From Clostridiales bacterium (GTDB taxonomy: Bacteria; Bacillota; Clostridia; Saccharofermentanales; Saccharofermentanaceae): a stretch of DNA of 64,000 bases. How positions within the stretch are numbered: the first letter of the stretch is position 1; each line of letters begins with the position of its first letter. The translations under genes and the position numbers were made by a program. Shown piece by piece: positions 1 through 10,300 of the stretch. Below the pieces are notes generated by a model. That model ran no database searches. It saw only the letters and a list, made by a program, of their open reading frames with translations, and had not been told where the DNA came from. The stretch spans positions 1-64,000 of the forward strand of contig JAFZLF010000040.1 in assembly GCA_017551625.1 (NCBI GenBank), in the 5' to 3' direction.

Positions 1-280
1 CACCAAGTTCACAGGCCAAGTTTACGTTCTGACACACGACGAAGGTGGCCGTCATAAGCCTTTCTTCAATGGTTATCGTCCGCAGTTCTACTTCAGAACA
101 ACAGACGTTACCGGTGTTGCTCACCTTCCGGAAGGCACAGAAATGTGCATGCCTGGTGACCACGTAACCATCACTGTTGAGCTCATCACTCCTATCGCTA
201 TGGAGCAGGGCCTCAAGTTCGCTATCCGTGAGGGTGGCCGTACAGTTGGTGCTGGTACTGTTGCTACAATCATCGAGTAA
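1..280 (+). CDS. tuf: Elongation factor Tu, C-terminal part (5' truncated by window edge)
   Basis: The reading frame is open from the first bases and stops with TAA at 278-280. It translates to the last ~92 residues of EF-Tu, including the domain 3 stretches [36 protein letters not shown] and the C-terminal [15 protein letters not shown]-Tu carries aminoacyl-tRNA to the ribosome as a GTP complex; the part seen here is the beta-barrel that contacts the tRNA acceptor stem. The GTPase domain lies outside the window. A strong terminator follows at 313-350, so tuf ends its transcription unit here. Confidence 0.97.
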   Translation, partial: TKFTGQVYVLTHDEGGRHKPFFNGYRPQFYFRTTDVTGVAHLPEGTEMCMPGDHVTITVELITPIAMEQGLKFAIREGGRTVGAGTVATIIE

Positions 281-312
281 TATCGATCTTAAGTAGATAA
301 CTTAGTGATTTC

Positions 313-350
313 AAAGAGCTTCGGGATCTGATCCCGGAGCTCTTTTTTTC
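313..350 (+). terminator. Intrinsic terminator after tuf
   Basis: A 15-bp stem pairs 313-327 with 331-345, with one G-U pair and a three-base loop. A run of seven T residues (343-349) follows, overlapping the base of the stem. This is a textbook rho-independent terminator. Confidence 0.93.
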
Positions 351-479
351 TGTGTTGAAAAGAAGACTCTGCCCACCGGTTATACTATCGGGATAACAGA
401 GAATATAAACGCAAAGTGCTCAGATATTGTAGAATGGATAGGGATCCGTTTTTATGAAAAGGAAAAGTGAGGAAAAGAG

Positions 480-899
480 ATGAGTTCAAAGATTCTGATT
501 GAAAGAAGAGAACACGATGATAAGATCGGGGAGTTCATCGGTGAAGCATTCGAAGCATATGCGGCCGATAATGATATCCTCTGCGACTACGAAGGATTCT
601 GCTTCGTCGCAAAAGACGGGGAGAAGATCCTCGGAGCGGTCACCGGTCATGCATATTATAACGAAGTCCATGTCGGCGATCTGGTCGTCGACAAGGAGTG
701 CAGAGGAAAGGATATAGGAACGAAACTAATGCTTGCCGTGGAAGAAGAATTCCGCGGGAAGGGAAGAGAGAACATCAACCTTTCGACCTACGAATTTCAG
801 GCTTTGGGCTTTTATAAGAAACTCGGGTACGAAGTCGAGTTTGTCCGTCCGAACAGCATTCCCAAACTCACGAAATACTTCCTGAGAAAGAAACTATAA
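480..899 (+). CDS. GNAT family N-acetyltransferase
   Basis: A 139-residue single-domain protein. Features of the Gcn5-related fold are the central strand VGDLVVDKECRGKDIGTKLM (residues ~65-85), whose RGKDIGTKL segment fits the acetyl-CoA pyrophosphate loop R/Q-x-x-G-x-G/A, and the later NLSTYEFQALGFYKKLGYE, a typical GNAT C-terminal FYxKxGF-type motif. It should transfer an acetyl group from acetyl-CoA to an amine; the acceptor cannot be told. The start is the ATG preceded by GAGGAAAAG. It is monocistronic, lying between the tuf terminator and its own hairpin at 931-977. Confidence 0.85.
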   Translation: MSSKILIERREHDDKIGEFIGEAFEAYAADNDILCDYEGFCFVAKDGEKILGAVTGHAYYNEVHVGDLVVDKECRGKDIGTKLMLAVEEEFRGKGRENINLSTYEFQALGFYKKLGYEVEFVRPNSIPKLTKYFLRKKL

Positions 900-930
900 C
901 AGGTGATCGTTAATTGTACATATATGACCT

Positions 931-977
931 GCATACCAGATCTTTTCAAAAGTAAAAGAAATGGTATGCATTTTTTT
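931..977 (+). terminator. Terminator after the GNAT gene
   Basis: GCATACCA (931-938) pairs with TGGTATGC (962-969). An inner TCTTTT/AAAAGA stem extends the hairpin, and ATTTTTTT follows (970-977). Confidence 0.85.
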
Positions 978-1193
978 GCCCAAAAGGGTATTCGAGGAGC
1001 GATAAGCTTAGTGGCAGTGGGATTACAAAGGATTTCCAAATTGTAAATATACTAATAACGTTTTATTTATATATAGATATCTTTATATTTTGGTGCTATC
1101 ATGACCGTATAGCAAATAGGCCATTTGTCCCCATTTTTTCGTTGAGGAGCGGAAAGGGGATATAAGAATTAACCATGTGGAGGATGGGCACGC
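978..1193 (+). promoter_or_regulatory. Leader region of the pilus locus
   Basis: About 215 bases without a gene. They are very AT-rich between 1040 and 1090, as expected for promoter DNA, but no single -35/-10 pair stands out. TGCTAT (1094-1099) and ATAGCA (1109-1114) form a small dyad that could be an operator or a leader hairpin. The pilin ribosome binding site GTGGAGG lies at 1177-1183, ten bases before the ATG. No known riboswitch consensus was recognised. Confidence 0.4.
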
Positions 1194-2567
1194 ATGAAAC
1201 AGACACTGAAAAAATTTGGTGCTTTGATCGTTGCGGTGGCAGTGGTTATGAGCCTTAGCTCTACGCTGTTTGCTGCAGGAGAAGCAGAGCTTACCGGAGG
1301 AGAGGTCGGTGGTTACACAACAGCTGATACGCCGGTTTCTCAGGCTAAGAAAGTAAAGATCGCTAAAGAGATCACTGCTTACAATGTGGATGAAGACGTA
1401 GTCAATGCACCAACGATTACTTATTCTTATTCCATTGCAGGAGATACAAACGGATATACGGTAACGGATGAAACGACCGACCATGCTTCCGGGGTTGCGA
1501 TCACGAAAGCAACATTGGCGGGCATTACGACAAACGTTTCTATGACGGGTACCGCAGCGAATGAGATTTCGTGGACCCCGGCAGAGACACTGAATACTTC
1601 CAAGACTGGTGAAGTTAACTTGAAGTATCTCACCATTGATTTTTCAAGTGTAGTATTCTCTGAGCCTGGCGTTTACCGTTACGTACTGACCGAGAATCTG
1701 AAGACCGGTTTTACATATGACAATACCGGTGTAACCGAGACGACCGATTCGACAGGTGGTCATACACGTTATCTCGATGTCTATGTTCGCCGTTCGGATA
1801 CATTTACGGATGGATCTTTGGCAACTGACTGGGATATATACGGTTACGTCTGCATGTATGATAACGAAGACATCGATCCGACCAATGATACCGATGTCAA
1901 AGGCGCTGTTAAGACCAACGGTTTTGTCGCGGCAACAAACGACAATACAGAGATCAAAGCGGATTCTTACTATACATTCAATGTAACAGTCAGTAAGACG
2001 CTTACCGGTGATGCGTACAGTGCTTCGCACAAGTTCCCGATCCAGGTAGACTATACCAATGCAAAAGTAACACAGAATGTAAAACTGATTGCGGATATTG
2101 CGGATAACAGCAAAGTAACTGACTATGCACATGACGCGGTAGCGGCAAGTAGCCTTGATGGTCTTGTGAAGATCTCTGACGGCGGTTCTGTCAAGTATAT
2201 CGGTATTCCTTGCGGAACTCAGGTAGATGTATACGAGACGAACGATGTTACCGGTACCATTTACCGTACGACAGTCACAGTAGATGGAACAGCAGGTACG
2301 GCAAAGGATATTACAAGCACATCTACACCGGGCGCTTTTGTTGCATATTCCGCTCAGGACTATAACTCGAATCTTGGCACGATCACAACAACTGCAAATC
2401 AGAACGATGACGCAACAGGTCTGCATACAGTTGAGATCGATAACGTACTTCAGTTGATTTCCCCAACAGGAATCATCGTCAGAAGCGCTCCGTACATCCT
2501 TCTGTTCGGTGCAGCAGCAGCTCTCTTCGTAGTAAGCCGCCGCTGGAAGAAGAAGGAAGAAGCCTAA
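1194..2567 (+). CDS. Major pilin, Spy0128/FctA type, with SPTGI sorting signal
   Basis: A 457-residue secreted surface protein, read as the shaft subunit of a sortase-assembled pilus. A signal peptide (residues 1-28, cleavage after LFAA) leads into two beta-rich domains at about 50-260 and 262-420. The first contains PGVYRYVLTENLKTG; the Glu at 167 sits where FctA/Spy0128 pilins keep the Glu that catalyses a Lys-Asn isopeptide bond. The tail is SPTGI (423-427), a hydrophobic span, then RRWKKKEEA. This fits a sorting signal of the xPTG type used by class B pilus sortases (Spy0128 itself uses EVPTG) and not LPXTG. The ribosome binding site GTGGAGG is well placed. Two hairpins separate this gene from the accessory genes that follow, so the pilin may be expressed above the rest of the operon. 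The family call is from motifs; the shaft role is inferred. Confidence 0.8.
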   Translation: MKQTLKKFGALIVAVAVVMSLSSTLFAAGEAELTGGEVGGYTTADTPVSQAKKVKIAKEITAYNVDEDVVNAPTITYSYSIAGDTNGYTVTDETTDHASGVAITKATLAGITTNVSMTGTAANEISWTPAETLNTSKTGEVNLKYLTIDFSSVVFSEPGVYRYVLTENLKTGFTYDNTGVTETTDSTGGHTRYLDVYVRRSDTFTDGSLATDWDIYGYVCMYDNEDIDPTNDTDVKGAVKTNGFVAATNDNTEIKADSYYTFNVTVSKTLTGDAYSASHKFPIQVDYTNAKVTQNVKLIADIADNSKVTDYAHDAVAASSLDGLVKISDGGSVKYIGIPCGTQVDVYETNDVTGTIYRTTVTVDGTAGTAKDITSTSTPGAFVAYSAQDYNSNLGTITTTANQNDDATGLHTVEIDNVLQLISPTGIIVRSAPYILLFGAAAALFVVSRRWKKKEEA

Positions 2568-2582
2568 ATAATAAGCATTAGG

Positions 2583-2667
2583 AGCGATCACGTGCCCACG
2601 TATCACTAGTATGAAAAAGGGGAGAAAGCAAGGACGGGTCATATAGTAAAATGGCCGGTTCTTGCTT
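2583..2667 (+). promoter_or_regulatory. Two hairpins between the pilin and the accessory pilus genes
   Basis: A small hairpin (2583-2607, loop GCCC) is followed by a strong one. In the second, 2627-2642 pairs with 2651-2666 at 15 of 16 positions, with a loop of ATAGTAAA. No T-run follows, so it is not a simple terminator. It may block 3'-5' decay of the pilin mRNA or attenuate the downstream genes. The GGGGAG at 2619-2624 sits just before the big hairpin and the next start codon lies 14 bases after it. Folding would bring this purine-rich site close to a start that otherwise lacks one. Confidence 0.6.
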
Positions 2668-2681
2668 CTTCGATTAAATTG

Positions 2682-3215
2682 ATGTTCAAAGAGAAGCTAC
2701 AAAAAATCCGTGAAGAACTCTCGAAATCGAAGACCGGTATCCGGAGATTCGTACGTAACTGCTTTATCATTATCATCAGTTTATGGATCATGTTCGCCTT
2801 TATCATCGGAGTGGATACAGTGGGAACTTACGATATGACTCCTGCCCTGAATATGGGAGACCGCATCATCTATTCCCGAATAGATAAGTCGCCGGTCTCG
2901 CAGGATGTGATCGTTTTCAAAAAGGATGGAAACACTTGTGTTGCACGTGTGATCGCCATTCCCGGCGATACTGTGGAGATCACGGAAGACGGGTCGGTCA
3001 AGGTCAACGGAAATCTCATCGTGGAAGATAAGATCTACAGCCTTACATATCCATATACCGATTATGTCAGCTATCCGATCACCCTGGGCTCAGGAGAATA
3101 CTTCGTTTTAGGAGATAACAGAAGGACCGGCGTAGACAGCCGGTATTACGGTACCGTCAAGTCGGATGAGATCAAGGGAACACTTCTTCTTGTGATCCGG
3201 CAGAGAAACTTTTAA
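2682..3215 (+). CDS. SipA-like signal peptidase homologue lacking both catalytic residues
   Basis: A 177-residue type I signal peptidase fold protein: one N-terminal membrane segment (about 26-43), then box B as TYDMTPAL, box D as VARVIAIPGD and box E as VLGDNRRTGVDSR. In active enzymes box B carries the Ser nucleophile (SMxPTL) and box D begins with the general-base Lys (KRVIGLPGD). Here these positions are Asp51 and Ala88, so peptidase activity is not expected. The SipA/LepA protein of streptococcal pilus islands shows the same kind of loss and acts as an assembly chaperone. The position between pilin and sortase supports that role. The start is uncertain: ATG 2682 is preceded by an in-frame TTG at 2679 and no linear ribosome binding site is near. 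Confidence 0.85.
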   Translation: MFKEKLQKIREELSKSKTGIRRFVRNCFIIIISLWIMFAFIIGVDTVGTYDMTPALNMGDRIIYSRIDKSPVSQDVIVFKKDGNTCVARVIAIPGDTVEITEDGSVKVNGNLIVEDKIYSLTYPYTDYVSYPITLGSGEYFVLGDNRRTGVDSRYYGTVKSDEIKGTLLLVIRQRNF

Positions 3216-3226
3216 AGGAGATAAAG

Positions 3227-4399
3227 ATGGCATTTGCATCCGCTTTGAAAATAGCAAATACGCTTGTTTCAGCAGTGGCGACCGTCACCTCTGTCTCCAT
3301 TATGGCCTTTTCCGGATACATGATCTATGAAAACCAGTATGTGCAGAACCGTGCATATGGCTCCCGATCGATCGAATATAAACCGGAAGTAAAGGAAGAC
3401 TCCGTTTCCATCAACGGACTTTTAGAGAATATTCCGGATGCAAACGGCTGGATCACCATGGATGACACACACATCGATTACCCGGTCGTTCAGGGCGATG
3501 ACGATGTGTACTATGCCAGCCACGACGAGTACAAAGACCCGTCTCTTACGGGTGCGATCTATCTGCAGGCGAAGAACCGCGCGGATTACAGTGAATCGTA
3601 TTCGCTCCTTTATGGTCACCACATGGACAATGGTGCCATGTTCGGAGACCTTTCCAAGTACATCGATGAGGATTATTTCAATGAACACCTCACCGGAACT
3701 CTCGTGACTACAGATGGGATGTATGACATCGAAGTGGTTGCGCTTCTTGAGACCGATGCGTATGAAAAAGATATCTACGGCAGAACGTCTCTTACCTGGG
3801 ACGAGTACCAGAATGAGATCAAGACCAACGGAAATATCAAGGTGATCAACGAGAATCCAAATGTCACGGATGCAGACAAGTTCATCGTTCTCTCCACATG
3901 TGAGGGAAATGCGACAGACGGAAGAATCGTTCTTCTTTGTAAGATCACGGAATCCGGCAAGAACGTCGAGCCGACGCCTTCACCGAAGCCGGATGAACCG
4001 ACTCCGACGCCAGCTCCGGACGACGATAAGGATAACAAAGGCGCTGTCATTGTAAAGACCGGTGATCCCTACGACGGATCCGGATGGTCGATCCTGAATC
4101 TGTGCTGCCTCCTTCTGACGCTTATGACGATCATGCCGTATATTTCGGACTGGGCAGCAAAGAAAGAAGAAAGAAAGAGGACTCTTAGAGAATTTGCGGG
4201 TCCTCTGGGCAATATCATCCTGGCGGTCATCGCGATCATGGTATTCATCACCTATGAGAACATGAAGCTGCCGATGATCATTATGGATAAATACACACCG
4301 TGGATGCTGATCATCCTCGGTATGGCGCTGGTAACAGAAGAACTCTGTTCCGGAAGAAAGAAGAAAGAAGAATTAGGAGAAGGGAAGGCTGATGTTTAA
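3227..4399 (+). CDS. Class B sortase with C-terminal multi-pass membrane extension
   Basis: A 390-residue transpeptidase expected to join pilus subunits through their xPTGI signals. After an N-terminal membrane anchor (about 10-35) comes a class B sortase domain (60-240) with catalytic His131 in LLYGHHMDNGAMFGDL, Cys225 in VLSTCEG (the TLxTC motif) and Arg233 in DGRIVLLCK. A Pro/Thr/Asp-rich linker (247-272) leads into three more hydrophobic spans (about 287-306, 325-342, 352-372). Ordinary SrtB proteins end soon after the Arg strand, so this C-terminal membrane domain is extra. The gene starts 11 bases after the SipA-like gene behind AAAGGAG. Its end overlaps the adhesin start by 8 bases, so the two are probably translationally coupled. 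Confidence 0.9.
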   Translation: MAFASALKIANTLVSAVATVTSVSIMAFSGYMIYENQYVQNRAYGSRSIEYKPEVKEDSVSINGLLENIPDANGWITMDDTHIDYPVVQGDDDVYYASHDEYKDPSLTGAIYLQAKNRADYSESYSLLYGHHMDNGAMFGDLSKYIDEDYFNEHLTGTLVTTDGMYDIEVVALLETDAYEKDIYGRTSLTWDEYQNEIKTNGNIKVINENPNVTDADKFIVLSTCEGNATDGRIVLLCKITESGKNVEPTPSPKPDEPTPTPAPDDDKDNKGAVIVKTGDPYDGSGWSILNLCCLLLTLMTIMPYISDWAAKKEERKRTLREFAGPLGNIILAVIAIMVFITYENMKLPMIIMDKYTPWMLIILGMALVTEELCSGRKKKEELGEGKADV

Positions 4400-7300
4400 G
4401 AACTGGTCGAAAAAACTTGCTCGTTCTTATGTCGCTACGGTCCTGGCCGCTTCTTTAGTGCTGTCTGTTTTTCCGATCTCGATGATCCCTTCCCCATTCC
4501 TCCGTTCTTCCTCTGTTATTGCAGATAGCGGAACTTCGGAAGATATTACTGTTCTTGAGAAAGTCCTCACCGGCAGTAATGGAAAAGACTATCACTTCAC
4601 AGCCAGCTATTCTTCTGATTCCGGTCTCCCGGAAGATGCGGAACTTAGTATTTCCGAAATCACGGAAGGCCCGGAATACGATCAGTATATTGAAGATACA
4701 AAGACAGTCCTGGAGAGCGATACGATCGGATATGCCCATCTGTTCGATATCAAGATCGTTAAAGACGGTGAAGAACTCCAGCCGAACGACGGATCTTCCG
4801 TAAATATGCAGATCGAATTGGAAGACACGAAATCTGAAGATCTCAAGGTCGTCCACTTCCCATCCGAACCGGGTGACGGAAATGCAGAAGTACTGGAAAA
4901 TACCACGACTTCCAATGAAGGTGATACGACAGTTGTTGAATTTACAGCAGAAGGCTTCTCTGTATATGCCATCGTAGATCACGAGGGCGGAGAAGTCGTC
5001 ACCCCGCGCTTTACGATCCATTACCTTGCTCCGGTAACGGATACTTCCACTCAGGAAAGTGAAGTGGGCGGACAGTATTACTATACAGTAGCTCCGTTTG
5101 AATTCCCCAATACGGCAAACCGGATGCAGACCACGCAGATCGTTCAAGATGGGGAGACCCTGGAGATGATCGCCAATCCGCCGAACCAGACAAGCAAGTT
5201 CTTCTATGGCTGGTATGTGGTTGATGTCACTTCGCAAAGCGGGAATTCCTATACTTTCCGCTGGACGGATGCCCCGAAGCACCTTCCTTTTGAAACTCCG
5301 ATCTCCGTTGCAAATAACGGCGACGGAACTTTTACCATGACATGGACGGCCAATGGCCATACCTGTAGCGAGACCGCGGATATGGATGCAACCGACTACA
5401 GTGCACATATCTATGTGGCTCCGATCTATGAGGATTACTGCTTCGTCAATTTCCATGAACTCGCGTATGCGGTAAGTCCTAACAGTAATCTTCTCACCAG
5501 AAAACTGGTCATTCTGGGATCCGATGATGTAGAGAGTATTCTGATCAGTGATGTAAGTGCACAGGCGACCGACACGATCCGCAGGATCTTCCGTGGCTGG
5601 CAGTATCGTGCGAATAATACGTGGGTATCGGTTCAGACCATGGACGATAGTGGTAATCCCATTACGAAATACATAGATGTAACAGATCATATGGATCTGT
5701 ATCCGTATTTTCAGGAAGGTCGCTGGCTGTACTTTAATGTAGGCGACAGTGGAAATGGTGCACAGTATGTCCCCGCCCAGTTCACTCTGGCAGAATTCAA
5801 CTCCCAGGAAGGTGGAGCCAGTGTAGGCGGAACCGTAACATCGCTTCCTACCACGAGCAGAGTGGGATATGATTTTGCAGGATGGCGCGTCATCACGGGA
5901 TATAACGATGCCAATCATGAAGACCCGATCTTCCAGCGTGTGACCGATGCAAATGGTAATTTCCTCTCCTCTGTGGATCTTTCCATTAATGGCACATATC
6001 TGGATAATGACGGCAATCCTCAGACAGGCGTGGCCTATACCATCAAGAACGGGGAATTGACGATCAAGTATCCTCTCGAGTCTCTGACGTTCTATGCAGA
6101 GTGGGCAGAAAAAGCAAATTCTTCGTACACGATAGTCATCTGGAAGCAGAAAGTGACAGATGATCCTGATGCGGATAATGACAATAAGACCTACGATTAT
6201 TATGCGCTGGATCCCAGTGTTCTCCCTTCTGTTGTTGCAAGTGCATCCGGTCTTACTGTAGATCAGCTGAACTTGAATTCTTACAGAAGCCTGACTACAA
6301 ACAATTCGACAAAGAGTGATTTCACAGGTTTCCATCTTCGTACGACAGATCCCGTACAAATGAATACGCCCACAGTGCGTGGCGACGGATCATCTGTAGT
6401 TAACATTTATTATGACAGAAATGTTCATACACTGACTTTCCAGGCACAGATAGGTGGCAGTTGGACAGCGATCAAGGTAATCAGGGATCTATATCAGGAT
6501 AACATCTCGGATCAATTCCCGATCGTCGGAACGAATGGAGTGACATACAATCAAGGTGAACGCTGGCAGCCACAGGGCAGTTCTACATATTCTCAGGTTC
6601 TTGTGTATATCGATATTATGCCGGATGAGGATATTACGTTCCGCCTGAATACATCGACTAATGGCCAGAAGCATCTTTACTACTATGTTGAGCCTCTTCC
6701 TGGCGAGGATCCTTCGGCGGACGATCGGACGTATAACGGAATAAGATTTAAGCAGTATCATCATACGGTAGCCAGATACGGCTACTTTACAGAGGCCGAG
6801 GACTATCTGCCTTTGATCGGTTTTTATAAGAGCAATGAGTACCCACCGCAGGCATACAATTCCAATGGGAACTCCGTGAACCCTTGGGGAAACAATACTG
6901 GTGCGGTGGAAATCTATTGCTACTATCTCCGTTCCGCTAGAAAATTCACCTTTGACTACAATTATCCGGTGGCTGCGGGTATGGCGGCTAAATCTGTTGT
7001 CATAGAGGACGTTCTCTATGAGACGCCGCTTGAGAAGTTCGACTATACCGCTCATCCGGACGATCTTGAAAATGCGGTCCGTCCGACGGGCTCCGAGATC
7101 CCGGAACACTATGAATTTGGCGGATGGTTTGAAGATGCGGCATGTACGAAACCCTTTGATTTCTCAGCGACCATGCCTGACGCAGACAAAAAGGTCTATG
7201 GTAAATGGACACCGATCTACTATACGATCTGTATCGATCCAAATGGCGGTGTAATCGACCATATCAACTACACGGAATCTACAGATGGCGGATGGCCGAC

Positions 7301-10300
7301 GTTCTATCTGGATGGTTTTTCCTCGGAGAATGCTTCCGATCCGAAGTGGATCGCGGCCTGGAATGCCAACGGAGATACTGTCGGTTCGATGCCTTCCTGG
7401 GCAACCACTTTGTCTGCGGTCGGATCCGGACACAATCCATCCTATTCTACTTACTTCAGTGCCATGTACGGAACGGCGATCGGTGAGTATGAACTGGAGC
7501 GCACATATGTTGAGTATAACGGTACAGACGATGGTACAAAGTACTACTACGTGAATATGCAGCATAATGATACCAGCGGAGATTGGGGACTTCATGCAGA
7601 TATGCGTAATGCCCTTTATCTTACGGAAAGCCAGCTCCTTGCTTACTACAAGTACTGCAAGGCAGCGCAGGCATGGCATGAAGTATCACGCCCGGGATAT
7701 TATGATGGTACGATCCCTGCGACTTTTGAAGAATTCAAATCCCTCTACGTCAAGAAAAACGGCGTCGGGAATTATACGCTTTACGAAGAAGTTCCCAGCG
7801 GGTCGTATGCATTTATTGGATGGTTCAAGGTGAACCCGGATGGAACGACCTCTGACTCGCCGTATAGTTTTGCGAACGCTGTAGAAGGAGAAATGACTCT
7901 CCGAGCCGTCTGGAGACGTGTCGGTTCTTACTATATCTCTTATGATCCATCTTATATCCTGACACTGGATGATGGTACTGAAGTGGTGGTCAATGGTGAG
8001 ATCGTCGCCTGGACCGACCCGGCAGATGCTAACGAAGAAAAGTATAATGATGGTGCGGTGACTACGACGCTCCAGCAGCCGACAGGAATTACGGTCAATG
8101 GTCTGGACGCCGGGGATGATATTATCTTCCGTGGCTGGCAGGTAGTGGATTTCCAGGGCTACGATGCCAATGGTCATGCCATCTATACACCAAGACACAA
8201 TGTCTATTATGCTGAACCGACAGAATTTGTGATCGATGCAAGTGATGCGGATGCGAACGGCTGTATCCATATGCGGGCCGTTTACCAGACGCTCAGCACT
8301 TCTGACCGCCGTCCGAAAGTAGCCAACCTGATGCTTAATGCAAACGATGGCCACCTGACCAACGGAAATGGCAGCGCGCTCTCGGGTGATGTCGATATCA
8401 CGTCTGTTTCCGGCTGGACCGGATCGGGGGTCGTTGTTGAGGATGAAAGCGAAAACGAGATCGTCTTCGGCGATATGCAGTCGAACAATGCTATACATGT
8501 TTACAAATATGCAGTGACTCCGGGTACTTTAGATGCGCCTTATGATGCAAGTGGAAACTATTTCAAACATGATATGGGTTACCTCCTGATCGGCTTTGAC
8601 GAAGGCTCGGATTACTCCATGACCAGGACCGGCGCGACCGATGACGATCTTCGAACGGGGGATCCGTTTGTTCCGACCTTTGCTGCAGATTCCGTTATTT
8701 CTGTACAGAGAACAGACAGCACAAGACTCTATGCTGTTTGGGAACCTATGGTATACGTCACTTTCACGAACAGAACTTCTCAGGACGTGACCTTTGACAT
8801 CTCCGGCACAGGCAATTCCCTGAGTGTAGTGAACGAAGCCACAGGCGTATTTGGTCGTGAGAAATACGATCAGACAACAGTTACACTGAACCCCGGAAAG
8901 AGCATTAAGTTCGCTGTGCCATATGGTGCGGGTGAGGATTTCACGATCAACGGAACCAACACGAACACCGCCCAGCTTCTGAATATCACTTCCTACTTCC
9001 AGGGAAATCAGACAGCCATGGCCACGGCCGGACTGTACAGATCTTCCGGAGCGGACTATACGTTAACAGATACGCTTCATGTGGACCCGGAGGGAGTACA
9101 TGTTTACTTTGATGGTGTGGATGCAGTCTTTTTCGATGTAAATGCAGACACAGCAGTCTGGACGGATACACGGACGGGCCCCGATTATACTACGGTCGCC
9201 AACAGCAGTTCGCTGGTATATGTAGATGAAGACGGACTTCCTTATGAGCCGATCGATTTCAATAATGGAAACACATCCGCGATCACAGAACCTTCCGATC
9301 CGACAAGACCCGACTATTTATTCATCGGCTGGACAGCAGATGCGGATGCCGCTTCCTGTGACCCCGCAGCATACACACTTCCGGGAACGAATCAGGCGGA
9401 AGGCATCAATAACATGGCGGTCATTAAGAGCTCACTTCTTTGGGATTTCACAACAGAAGTGGATCACGGTATGACACTCTACGCGATCTGGGGCGAAGAA
9501 GTGACAGTCACGTTCCATCTGTATAATAACCAGCAGGCCTGGACGGATGGAGATACCACTTACTTTGTTCCGGGAAGCAACTATACCCATGTGGTCACCA
9601 TGATCAAGGGCGACATCCTTCGCATGCCAGCGCAGCCGACATGGACATCGCAGGGCAACCTGTTCTACCGCTGGGTCACAGTCAATTCGCATCAGAGTTC
9701 CGCGAAGACGATCGATCAGATCAATAATCTATATGAATTCGGTACACCTGTCCTTCAGGATATGCATCTTTATTCTTCCTGGATCAAAGCGGATCACATC
9801 GACGTGACGATCACGAAGACTGTAGCTAACGGGGATGGATCTCCGATCACTTCTGCTCAGGCCGCGAAGGACTTTACCTTTAATGCCGTCATCACTACGA
9901 CAAGATACACAGGCACGGTTACGAGAAGCGGTAACTTCCTGGGATATACCTGGTCTGCGACTGTATCTGACCCGACTTCTACCAATGAGAATCAGATGTT
10001 TACTTTAAAGGATGGAGAATCTATTACGATCCCGCTCTATTTTGATGCATCTGAACAGACCAACACCATCAGTTCGAATACGACAAGAACAGTAAGTGTT
10101 TTCTTCCAGTCGATCAAGATCACGGAAGTTTCGGATCCGGACTATACGGTCACTGTATCTGTGAACGGGCAGACGGCGTCGATGACGGATACGGCAACTG
10201 TTTCTACCTATGACGGAGCAAAACCGAAATTTAATAGTCCGACAGGAAACAGCAGAAATTACACATTGACGGGAAATGCACTTTACGCTTCGGGAACGAC

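Noticed and set aside
2651..2677. ATG at 2651 as the start of the SipA-like protein
   Set aside because: It is in another frame and stops after eight codons; ATG 2682 leads directly into the signal-peptidase fold.
4455..6359. A 634-codon open frame on the minus strand opposite the adhesin gene
   Set aside because: It has no ribosome binding site, its composition is that of a reverse-frame shadow (rich in Ile, Arg, Cys, His), and the plus-strand frame has recognisable domains and an intact start-to-anchor layout.
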